A stretch of 5,677 nucleotides of DNA from a bacterium (GCA_018970825.1 JAGWVP010000232.1:1-5677); one strand, 5' to 3'; shown: positions 1 to 5,677, counted from the stretch's first letter. Numbers and translations are program-made. Notes: generated by a model from the sequence alone, not told the origin.

Positions 1-513
1 TTCGCCCTCCGGCTGCGCGCCCTCCCGCAGCCCAGCATCGCCGCGGTGAACGGCGTCGCCGCGGGTGCGGGCTTCGGCATGGCGCTCGCCGCGGACCTCC
101 GGGTGGCGGGCGAGGGTGCGAGTTTCGTCGCAGCGCAGGTGCGCACGGCGCAGGTGCCCGACGCGGGTCTCACCTGGTTCCTGCCGCGGATGATCGGGGT
201 CGAGCGCGCGCTGCGGGTCTGCCTGCTCGCGCGGCCGATTCCCGCCGGCGAAGCGCTCTCGCTCGGGCTCGTCGGCGAGGTCGTGCCCGACGAACGGGTG
301 CGCGCACGCGCGATCGAACTCGCGCACGAGATCGCGGCGGGGCCGAGGACGGCGACCCGGCTCTCGCGACGGGCGGTTCTCGCCGGCGCGGAGAGCGACC
401 TCGAGGCGGCGCTCGACAGAGAGTACCGCGCGCTCGTCGAGGCGAATCGGGATCCCGACGTCGCCGAGGCGATCCGGGCCTTCGTCGAGAAGCGGACTCC
501 CCGCTTCGGCTGA
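1..513 (+). CDS. Enoyl-CoA hydratase/isomerase (crotonase) family protein, 5'-truncated, PaaG-like subgroup
   Basis: The reading frame is open from base 1 (a codon starts at base 1) to a TGA at 511-513, giving 170 residues; the family is usually about 260, so roughly 90 N-terminal residues lie outside the window. The fragment opens inside the crotonase core: PSIAAVNGVAAGAGFGMALAAD (fragment residues 11-32, written in the family's usual pattern) forms the CoA-binding/oxyanion-hole segment. It continues with VPDAGLTWFLPRMIG (52-66) and the C-terminal helices that end in a Phe-rich tail. Crotonases act on acyl-CoA thioesters in the cytoplasm. The two glutamates used by classical hydratases (rat E144 and E164) align with Gly26 and Gln46, so simple hydratase activity is unlikely. 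Asp54 in VPDAG matches the aspartate of PaaG-type enoyl-CoA isomerases (1,2-epoxyphenylacetyl-CoA isomerase or similar). The GTG at 46 is internal and is not the start. Family assignment is secure; the exact reaction is inferred. Confidence 0.93.
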   Translation, partial: FALRLRALPQPSIAAVNGVAAGAGFGMALAADLRVAGEGASFVAAQVRTAQVPDAGLTWFLPRMIGVERALRVCLLARPIPAGEALSLGLVGEVVPDERVRARAIELAHEIAAGPRTATRLSRRAVLAGAESDLEAALDREYRALVEANRDPDVAEAIRAFVEKRTPRFG

Positions 514-514
514 G

Positions 515-535
515 GCGCGCGCCCCGTGCGCGCGC
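515..535. terminator. GC-rich inverted repeat in the convergent gap, possible bidirectional terminator
   Basis: The 81-base gap between the crotonase stop and the CHAD stop separates two converging genes. One base after the crotonase TGA there is a perfect 7-bp stem (GCGCGCG at 515-521, CGCGCGC at 529-535) with a 7-base loop. A second weaker hairpin follows (TGCCC at 540-544, GGGCA at 553-557). Neither has a T-tract on either strand, so this is not a textbook intrinsic terminator. In sequence this GC-rich, such repeats also arise by chance. The rest of the gap shows nothing else. Confidence 0.3.
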
Positions 536-594
536 GGGCTGCCCACGCCCCCGGGCACTCGTCGGCGGCCTCGCCCCGCGCCCTCTGCCCCGGT

Positions 595-1824
595 TCAGGC
601 CGGGCCGGCGTCTCCGGCGAGCCCGCCCCCCGAGGTCGCCTCCTCCGCGGCCGGCGCGAGCGAGGACTCGAGCGCCGATGCGAAGGCGGCCCGGATCGCG
701 GCCTCGAAATCGCCCGCACGGAGATCGGCGAGCGCATCGCGCACGGCCTGCTCCTCCCGGACGAGCACCCGCTGGCGCGCGCGGCGAAGGCGCCGGAGTT
801 CCGTCGCGAGGAGTCGTCGCCCGCGATTCGCGGCCCGCCGGATCGCCTCGGCGAACTCGGCATCGAGCACCACGTCGTCGTGAAACTCGCCCAGGTGGTC
901 CTGCAGCCGTCGCAGCCGCTTCACGAGCGCCGACCCGGACGCGCCGAGTTCGGGTGCGACGATCTCGACCAGGTAGCGAAGCTTCTTGGTCGCGATCCGC
1001 ACCCGGTGGATCGCCTCGTGGGCCTCGGGCGTTCCGGTCTCCTCCGGCACCGGGTGGCAGGCGATCGCGCGCGCCGCGGCCTCGGCCCGATCGCCGGCCT
1101 CCCGCACGAGTTCCGCGATCGGCGCTTCCGGGTGGCGCGCGGAGAGGCCGACGTCGGGCGCGCCCGCCGCCTCGATCGCGGCACCGGCCGACGCCAACGC
1201 GCGCGCCCTCTCGTCCGCGACGGGCACCCCGGGGGCGCGATCGGGAGACGTGGTCCTCCCGGCCGGGGTGGCGGGGGGCGTCGCCGCGACACGCAAGTGG
1301 CCGACGAACCTGGCAAGGCGCGCGTCGAGCCGGTCGAGGTCGACGCGCGCGAAGCGGGCGAGCATCCGTGCGCGCGCCCGTCGCAGCCGTCGTGCGAGCC
1401 GTGCATCCACGTCCTCGATCGCGATCGCGCGTGCCGGCGTCGCCCGGACGCGAAGCCGCGCGAGGAGCGAGCGGTTCACGTCGATCTCGCGCACGTCGCC
1501 GAGCGCCCGGGTGACCGATCGCAGTCCCGGCTCGACCCGGTCGAGCTCGCCGGCGGGCAGCCAGGCGCCGAGCAGCGCGAGGCTCGCCCGCAGTCGGCGC
1601 GAGGCGACCCGCATGTCGTGCACGCCCTCGGGGTCGCGTCCGTCGACCGCGGCGGCGAGGTTCGCCCGCATGATCCCGGCCTGGCGGGTGACGACGTCGA
1701 CCGCGCGCGCGCCCACCGTGGCTGCGGGCGCGAGGTCGCCGCGGGACTTCGTGCGCCGCGAACCGGTCCGCGGCCGGGTGGCCGCGCGCCGGGGCGGGCC
1801 CTTCTCTCCGCGGCCGGCACGCAC
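595..1824 (-). CDS. Stand-alone CHAD-domain protein (putative polyphosphate-binding)
   Basis: CHAD (conserved histidine alpha-helical domain) proteins are helical bundles with a basic surface that binds inorganic polyphosphate; many are fused to, or sit beside, a CYTH triphosphate-tunnel enzyme. From the GTG at 1824 the protein is 409 aa. The two CHAD halves are visible. Half 1 has HDMRVASRRLR (69-79) and LGDVREIDV (108-116). Half 2 has HRVRIATKKLRY (273-284) and LQDHLGEFHDD (307-317), with the conserved histidines and Arg/Lys rows in place. A Pro/Ala-rich stretch (about 180-232) separates the halves, and the C-terminus is an Ala/Glu/Gly tail. There is no CYTH domain in the protein or the window. 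The start follows the manC stop by 2 bases (TGA, GC, GTG), so translation is probably coupled. The frame stays open far upstream, but only as an overlap of manC. A GTG at 1716 (373 aa) is the alternative start. No strong ribosome-binding site is visible. Confidence 0.88.
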   Translation of the reverse strand: MRAGRGEKGPPRRAATRPRTGSRRTKSRGDLAPAATVGARAVDVVTRQAGIMRANLAAAVDGRDPEGVHDMRVASRRLRASLALLGAWLPAGELDRVEPGLRSVTRALGDVREIDVNRSLLARLRVRATPARAIAIEDVDARLARRLRRARARMLARFARVDLDRLDARLARFVGHLRVAATPPATPAGRTTSPDRAPGVPVADERARALASAGAAIEAAGAPDVGLSARHPEAPIAELVREAGDRAEAAARAIACHPVPEETGTPEAHEAIHRVRIATKKLRYLVEIVAPELGASGSALVKRLRRLQDHLGEFHDDVVLDAEFAEAIRRAANRGRRLLATELRRLRRARQRVLVREEQAVRDALADLRAGDFEAAIRAAFASALESSLAPAAEEATSGGGLAGDAGPA

Positions 1825-1826
1825 GC

Positions 1827-2915
1827 TCAGGTGAACCGCTCGCGCCCGCGCTCGCGGAGCGCCGCGACCGCGCGCTTCACGTCCTGCGCGCGCTCCCGGT
1901 CGCACACCAGCACCGCGTCGGGCGTGGTCGCGACCACGAGTCCGGCCGCGCCGACGATCGCGACCGCCATCGCGTCGCCGGCCGCGTTGTAGACGATGCA
2001 GTCCCGGGCATCGATCAGCACGGTGCCCGGATCGGCGACGTTGCCCTGGGCGTCGGGAGTCCGGGTGCGCGCGAGCGCGTCCCAGGCGCCGACGTCGTCC
2101 CACGGGAAGGTGGCGGGGGCCACGTGGACGTTGCCCGCTCGCTCCATCAGGCCGACGTCGATCGAGACGTCGTCGAGCCCCGAAAAGATCGCGGGAAGCC
2201 GGCCCGAGCCGGAGGCCAGGTCGGCACGCATCTCGGCCGTGGCCCGGGCGAGGTCCGGCATGTGGCGTTCGAGCCCCGAGAGGAAGCTCGAGATGCGCCA
2301 GAAGAACATCCCGCTGTTCCAGAGGTGGTGCCCGGACGTGGCGAATCGTCGCGCCGTCCCGAGGTCGGGCTTCTCGAGGAATCGCGCGACCGGCCGGACC
2401 CGGGGCGGGCCGCCCGAGGCCTTCTCGGCGACCTCGATGTACCCGTAGCCGGTCTCCGGACGCGTGGGCACGACCCCGATCGTGACGAGCGCGTCGTTCG
2501 CCTCGGCGAAGTCGAGGGCGAGCGCCACCGTCTCGCGGAACCGCTCCTCGTCGGTGATCCGGTGGTCGGCGGTGAGCACCGCCATCGAGGCGTCGGCGTG
2601 CTCTCCGATGCGCCGGGAGAGGTGGGCGGCCGCGAGCGCCAGGCATGCTGCCGTGTTCCGCTTGGCCGGCTCCGCGATCACGTTCTCGCGCGGCAGGCGC
2701 GGGATCGCCTCGGCGATCGGGCCGGCCAGGATCTCGTTGGTCGCGACGATCACGTTCTCGGTCGGCACGAGCGGCGCGATCCGATCGATCGCCTCCTCGA
2801 GCATCGAGCGACGCTCGTCGGTGAGACGCAGGAGCTGCTTCGGGCGGGCCTGCCGGCTCGCGGGCCAGAACCGCTCGCCCGAGCCGCCGGCCATGATGAC
2901 GGCGAAGCGCTTCAT
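1827..2915 (-). CDS. manC: Mannose-1-phosphate guanylyltransferase (GDP-mannose pyrophosphorylase), single-domain type
   Basis: This cytoplasmic enzyme converts mannose 1-phosphate and GTP to GDP-mannose and pyrophosphate, the donor for mannose- and fucose-containing surface glycans and for polyprenyl-phosphate mannose. The 362-aa protein begins with the nucleotidyltransferase signature, MAGGSGERFWPASR then PKQ (8-27). EPAKRNTA (82-89), ADHR (116-119), TRPETGYGYI (151-160), FLEKPD (179-184), WNSGMFFW (199-206), SIDVGLMER (251-259) and WDDVGAW (272-278) follow. These are the expected guanylyltransferase blocks in the expected order; the last probably carries metal-binding acidic residues. Residues from about 286 to the end look like the C-terminal beta-helix region (GNVADPG, then CIVYN). 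There is no phosphomannose-isomerase domain, so this is the short form and not the bifunctional AlgA/XanB type (about 480 aa). The ATG at 2915 has a good ribosome-binding site. It is the first gene of a minus-strand pair with the CHAD gene and is transcribed divergently from the nuclease/glycosyltransferase pair. Confidence 0.96.
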   Translation of the reverse strand: MKRFAVIMAGGSGERFWPASRQARPKQLLRLTDERRSMLEEAIDRIAPLVPTENVIVATNEILAGPIAEAIPRLPRENVIAEPAKRNTAACLALAAAHLSRRIGEHADASMAVLTADHRITDEERFRETVALALDFAEANDALVTIGVVPTRPETGYGYIEVAEKASGGPPRVRPVARFLEKPDLGTARRFATSGHHLWNSGMFFWRISSFLSGLERHMPDLARATAEMRADLASGSGRLPAIFSGLDDVSIDVGLMERAGNVHVAPATFPWDDVGAWDALARTRTPDAQGNVADPGTVLIDARDCIVYNAAGDAMAVAIVGAAGLVVATTPDAVLVCDRERAQDVKRAVAALRERGRERFT

Positions 2916-3069
2916 CGCGGACGTTCCCCTACCACGCGCGCGACCCCGGTCGCATCACCCGCGATCCCGGCCTCGGCTCCCCGAACGAACGGCTCCGCGC
3001 GACCGGGCGTCCGTCCATGCCGTCCGCGGCATTGACACGGGCCGGTGCCGGGTGCGACCTCGGGTCGCG
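2916..3069. promoter_or_regulatory. Divergent intergenic control region between manC and the nuclease-like gene
   Basis: This 154-base spacer must hold promoters for both outward-facing gene pairs, unless the plus-strand pair starts further downstream. On the plus strand a perfect TTGACA occurs at 3032-3037, but no convincing -10 hexamer follows at 16-18 bases (the sequence there is GC-rich). If it were used, the transcript would begin almost at the ATG at 3070, giving a near-leaderless message. A 6-bp hairpin (GCGACC at 3054-3059, GGTCGC at 3063-3068) sits directly before that ATG. I see no recognisable promoter for manC on the minus strand and no operator with clear dyad symmetry. Confidence 0.35.
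2925..2930 (-). promoter_or_regulatory. Ribosome-binding site of manC
   Basis: On the minus strand AGGGGA lies 9 bases before the ATG at 2915. It is the only clear purine-rich Shine-Dalgarno-like site near a start in this window and supports that start, which also places the nucleotide-binding motif at the normal distance from the N-terminus. Confidence 0.6.
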
Positions 3070-3873
3070 ATGCGCGATCGAGGTCGGGAGGGCCGGGGCC
3101 ATCGTGGCCTCCGTCGCTACAACGCGGCCCCGGGGTGGCGCCCGGCAACCGATCGCAGGCAGGGACCGACGCCGACTGCGGCCGCGGCGCGCGGCGCCTC
3201 TGCCCCCGGACTCGTGGTCGCGGCCCTCCTCCTGCTCGCCGGACTCGCGCTCGCATCGGGCCGCGTCTCGAACTGGCTCGGTCGCGGCGCGGCCGGCCCC
3301 GCGGCCGGGAGCGCACCGGCCCCGGGGGGCGGGATCTCCGGCTGGCTCGGCGACGACGTCGCGCGGGGTCGCGTGACGCTCGTGCGCGACGGCGACACGA
3401 TCGACGTCCGCAGCGGCGACCGCGACGTCCGCGTCCGCGTCTACGGCATCGACACGCCGGAGCGCGGCCAGCCCTGGGCGGCGAAGGCCAAGCGATTCAC
3501 CGCCGACCTGGTCGGAAACCGCGACGTCGTCCTGCGCATCCGTGCGAAGGACAAGTACGACCGCACGGTCGCCGAGGTGATCCTGCCCGACGGTCGCAAC
3601 CTGAGCGAGGAGATCCTGCGCGCCGGTCTCGCCTGGCACTACGACTTCCATTCGCGCAACGCCGAGTGGCATCGCCTGATGGAAGACGCGCGCGCGGCCG
3701 GCCGCGGCCTCTGGGCCGACGAGAAGCGCTGCGCGGGACAGGCCGACTGCCCGACGCGGCCGGTCTCGCCGCGCGACTTCCGCGTCGAGGAGCGGCGGGC
3801 GGGCCGTGGCCCGCACCGGGACTCGCGTTTCGGCGCACCACGGCCGGGCCCGGGAAGCCTGCCGGACCGGTGA
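3070..3873 (+). CDS. Staphylococcal-nuclease-like (thermonuclease) protein with N-terminal membrane anchor or signal
   Basis: Staphylococcal-nuclease-fold enzymes cleave DNA or RNA phosphodiester bonds using Ca2+. From the ATG at 3070 the protein is 267 aa: an Arg-rich N-terminus, an Ala/Pro stretch, one hydrophobic segment (about 48-63), a Gly/Ala/Pro linker, then the nuclease domain (about 100-216). The catalytic set is complete. RDGDT (106-110) gives the equivalents of D19, D21 and T22; R123 matches R35; IDTPE (127-131) gives D40, T41 and E43; R165 in DKYDRT matches R87. The GLW motif near 213-215 is also typical. The tail holds two cysteines (C221, C227) and is Arg/Pro-rich. The domain is probably displayed outside the cytoplasmic membrane. 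The start is uncertain: the ATG has no clear ribosome-binding site, and the next in-frame start is a GTG at 3214 (219 aa), which would remove the basic region before the hydrophobic segment. Third-position GC is lower (about 75 percent by hand count) across 3070-3213 than in the domain. The stop overlaps the next gene's start. Confidence 0.85.
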   Translation: MRDRGREGRGHRGLRRYNAAPGWRPATDRRQGPTPTAAAARGASAPGLVVAALLLLAGLALASGRVSNWLGRGAAGPAAGSAPAPGGGISGWLGDDVARGRVTLVRDGDTIDVRSGDRDVRVRVYGIDTPERGQPWAAKAKRFTADLVGNRDVVLRIRAKDKYDRTVAEVILPDGRNLSEEILRAGLAWHYDFHSRNAEWHRLMEDARAAGRGLWADEKRCAGQADCPTRPVSPRDFRVEERRAGRGPHRDSRFGAPRPGPGSLPDR

Positions 3874-5624
3874 GCGTCGGGAGCGAGGCGCGCGCGGCGG
3901 GTGATGCCGATCGCGATCGGGTCGAAGTCGCGGGCTCGCGCGGGCTCGCCCCGCCCGGCGATCGCGCGGCCCCGGCCTCCTCCGCTCCGTCGCGCGAGGA
4001 CCTGGTCGCGGCGCTCGCGACGGTCGCGGCTCTCCTGCCGTTTCTCGGCAAGGCCTTTCACGTCGACGACCCGCTCTTCCTGTGGCTCGCGCGCCGGGTC
4101 TCGACCCACCCGCTCGATCCCTTCGGCTTCGACGTGAACTGGTACGGCGCGAACGCCCCGATGTGGAGGATCACGCAGAATCCCCCGCTCGGCGGCTTCA
4201 TGATCGCGGCCGCGGCCGCCGTCGTCGGCTGGAGCGAGCGGGCGCTGCACGGCGTGTTCCTGTTGCCCGCCGCGGTGGCGATCGCCGCGACCGCGCGCCT
4301 CGCTCGACGCTGCGGCGCACCCGGACTCCTCGCGGCGCTCGCGGCCCTCCTCACGCCGGTCTTCCTCGTCTCGGCCACCACGCTCATGTGCGACGTGCCG
4401 ATGCTCGCGCTGTGGCTGACGGCGACACTCGCGTGGATGCGAGGGATCGACCGCGACTCCGGGGCCTGGCTGGCGGCGGCGGCGGGCCTCGCGACGGCCG
4501 CGGTCCTGACGAAGTACTTCGCCGTGACGCTCGTGCCGCTGCTCGCCGCGTGGGCCTGCCTGCGCGCGCGACGGCTCGACCCACGGGTCGCGTGGCTCCT
4601 CCTGCCGCTCGCGGCGCTCGGTTGCTGGGATCGCTGGACGGCTGCGGTCTACGGTCGCCCGCTCCTCCTCGGCGCCGTCGACTACGCGGGCGGCGCCCCT
4701 TCCCCCTTCGGCGCCAGGGGCTCGATCGGGGTCGGCATCGCGTTCGCGGGCGGGTGCCTCGCGAGCTGGATCGGGCTGCTGCCGCTCGCCTGCTCGAGAC
4801 GGGCCCTCGCCGGGTGGGGCGCACTCGCGGCCGTCGTCTTCGTCGCGGTCGCCTCGGCCGGGCAGGTCGGCGAGTACAGGTTCCCGGCAGCCGGGCTTTC
4901 GCGCTGGGCTTTCGTCGCGGAAGCGTCGGCATTCCTCGTGGGCGGGCTCCTGCTGGTCGGACTCGGGCTCGACGAGCTCTCCCGACGCCGCGACGCCGAC
5001 TCGATCCTCCTCGTCGCCTGGATGCTCGGGACGCTCGTGTTCGCGGCGGTCGTGAACTGGACCGCGAACGGGCGCTCGGTGCTGCCGCTCGTGCCGCCGG
5101 CGGCGATCCTGCTCGCGCGGCGGGTCGCGGAGCGGGGCCGGGCCGGGACGGGGTCGGTCGCGGATGCGGCCGCGTCCGCGCGGCTCGCGACGGCCCTGGG
5201 AGCCGCGGCCGCGCTCTCGCTGGCGGTCGCCGCGGCAGACCAGCGCGTCGCCGAGGCCGGTCGGGCAGGTGCGCGTGCGGCGCTCGCCCGCGCCGACGGC
5301 CACGACCTCTGGTTCCAGGGGCACTGGGGCCTCCAGTGGTACCTCGAGGAGGGCGGCGCCCGCGCGATCGACTTCGATCGCTCGCCGATCCGTCCGGGGG
5401 ATCGAATCGCGATCCCGTCCTACAACACGAACGTGCGCCCGCTTCCGGAAGATCTCGTCCGACAGGTCGAGGTCGTGCCGATCGCGCCGTCCGCGATCCT
5501 GACGACCATGCACGAGGCGGTGGGCGCAGGCTTCTACGCCGCGATCGCGACCGGACCGCTGCCTTTCGGGTTCGGGGAAGTCCCGCCGGACGAGATCCGC
5601 GTCGTCGAGGCCGTGCGACCCTGA
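3870..5624 (+). CDS. GT-C family integral membrane glycosyltransferase (GT39/ArnT-like)
   Basis: GT-C enzymes transfer a sugar from a polyprenyl-phosphate carrier to a protein, lipid or glycan on the outer face of the cytoplasmic membrane. From the GTG at 3870 the protein is 584 aa. After a polar N-terminus (1-43) come about 12-13 hydrophobic segments (first about 44-60, last about 437-456), then a soluble C-terminal region (457-584). The first outer loop carries the acidic pair D66-D67 (HVDDP), the expected position of the GT-C catalytic acidic motif. NPPL (104-107) matches the PPL element of ArnT/PMT-like proteins; HPLDPFGF (80-87), LMCDVPM (172-178) and NWTANGRSVLPLVPP (396-410) resemble blocks of bacterial GT39-annotated proteins. 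The C-terminal region contains WFQGHWGLQWY (481-491). The start overlaps the upstream TGA in the four bases GTGA (3870-3873), which implies translational coupling to the nuclease-like gene; a weak GGGAAG lies 12 bases before it. The donor and acceptor cannot be read from sequence; mannose is plausible given nearby manC. Confidence 0.85.
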   Translation: MSVGSEARAAGDADRDRVEVAGSRGLAPPGDRAAPASSAPSREDLVAALATVAALLPFLGKAFHVDDPLFLWLARRVSTHPLDPFGFDVNWYGANAPMWRITQNPPLGGFMIAAAAAVVGWSERALHGVFLLPAAVAIAATARLARRCGAPGLLAALAALLTPVFLVSATTLMCDVPMLALWLTATLAWMRGIDRDSGAWLAAAAGLATAAVLTKYFAVTLVPLLAAWACLRARRLDPRVAWLLLPLAALGCWDRWTAAVYGRPLLLGAVDYAGGAPSPFGARGSIGVGIAFAGGCLASWIGLLPLACSRRALAGWGALAAVVFVAVASAGQVGEYRFPAAGLSRWAFVAEASAFLVGGLLLVGLGLDELSRRRDADSILLVAWMLGTLVFAAVVNWTANGRSVLPLVPPAAILLARRVAERGRAGTGSVADAAASARLATALGAAAALSLAVAAADQRVAEAGRAGARAALARADGHDLWFQGHWGLQWYLEEGGARAIDFDRSPIRPGDRIAIPSYNTNVRPLPEDLVRQVEVVPIAPSAILTTMHEAVGAGFYAAIATGPLPFGFGEVPPDEIRVVEAVRP

Positions 5625-5628
5625 GGAC

Positions 5629-5648
5629 CAGGCGCACCCCTGCGCCTG
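5629..5648. terminator. Perfect stem-loop 4 bases after the glycosyltransferase stop
   Basis: CAGGCGCA (5629-5636) and TGCGCCTG (5641-5648) form a perfect 8-bp stem around a CCCC loop, beginning 4 bases after the TGA at 5622-5624. Position and symmetry suggest a transcript-end or mRNA-protecting hairpin for the plus-strand pair. No run of T follows, so if it terminates transcription it would be of the T-less kind or need Rho. The remaining bases to 5677 show no gene that I can support. Confidence 0.45.
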
Positions 5649-5677
5649 CGCTCGGGCTTGCCGGACCGGTCGCGACC

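Noticed and set aside
526..1992. Long open frame on the plus strand (488 codons) across the CHAD gene.
   Set aside because: It is antisense to a protein with clear CHAD motifs and has Arg/Gly/Pro-rich composition with no recognisable domain; long spurious frames are expected at this GC content.
1825..2646. In-frame upstream extension of the CHAD protein to 683 aa.
   Set aside because: The extra residues overlap manC in another frame and are Arg/Gly-rich without domain signal; the GTG at 1824 follows the manC stop directly and gives a normal CHAD N-terminus.
2124..3035. Plus-strand open frame of 303 codons opposite manC.
   Set aside because: It is antisense to an unambiguous mannose-1-phosphate guanylyltransferase and shows no domain or ribosome-binding site.
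3118..3123. TACAAC as a possible -10 promoter box before the GTG at 3214.
   Set aside because: There is no -35-like sequence at the right distance upstream (the region is G/C only), so the match of four bases in six is not enough.
3045..3869. Upstream extension of the glycosyltransferase frame to 859 aa.
   Set aside because: This stretch overlaps the staphylococcal-nuclease domain in another frame and is Arg/Pro-rich; the GTG at 3870 overlapping the stop is a better start.
3639..5513. Minus-strand open frame of 624 codons opposite the glycosyltransferase.
   Set aside because: Its composition (Arg, Glu, Gly, His-rich, charged runs) is the mirror of a hydrophobic membrane protein in GC-rich DNA; the plus-strand frame has recognisable GT-C motifs and coupling to the upstream gene.
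1..5677. Search for CRISPR arrays, tRNA genes, insertion sequences, toxin-antitoxin or defence genes.
   Set aside because: No regularly spaced repeats, tRNA-like cloverleaf, transposase, terminal inverted repeats or recognisable defence motifs were seen; almost all of the window is accounted for by five conserved-family genes.

Overview
The window is very GC-rich, with G or C at nearly every third codon position and abundant Ala, Arg and Gly. It reads as dense bacterial chromosome. The base composition, the preference for GCG, CTC, GTC and CGC codons, and the gene types (crotonase, CHAD, mannose-1-phosphate guanylyltransferase, staphylococcal-nuclease-like protein, GT-C membrane glycosyltransferase) would fit an uncultivated high-GC member of the former Deltaproteobacteria (Myxococcota or Binatota-like). 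That placement is a guess, because there is no rRNA or other marker gene here. I see no mobile element, CRISPR array, tRNA, rRNA or phage gene.

Layout: (1) 1-513, plus strand, the 3' two-thirds of an enoyl-CoA hydratase/isomerase-family gene whose start lies outside the window. (2) 514-594, a short convergent gap with GC-rich inverted repeats. (3) 595-2915, minus strand, a two-gene unit read right to left: a mannose-1-phosphate guanylyltransferase (manC) followed 2 bases later by a stand-alone CHAD-domain protein. (4) 2916-3069, the divergent control region. (5) 3070-5624, plus strand, a two-gene unit: a membrane-anchored or secreted staphylococcal-nuclease-like protein whose TGA stop overlaps the GTG start of a roughly 13-TM glycosyltransferase of the GT39/ArnT type. 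(6) 5625-5677, a perfect 8-bp stem-loop just after the last stop, then unassigned sequence.

How the genes may work together: ManC makes GDP-mannose. A GT-C enzyme such as the one encoded divergently usually takes its sugar from a polyprenyl-phosphate sugar, which in many bacteria is made from GDP-mannose. A shared cell-surface mannosylation or glycan role is therefore a reasonable but unproven inference. CHAD domains are known to bind polyphosphate; why one is tightly coupled to manC is the most interesting open question here. The nuclease-like protein keeps all the catalytic residues of the staphylococcal nuclease family. The crotonase fragment is unrelated in function and lacks both hydratase glutamates, so it looks more like a PaaG-type isomerase. 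Overall the region looks like ordinary accessory metabolism and envelope genes, not a new defence or mobile system.
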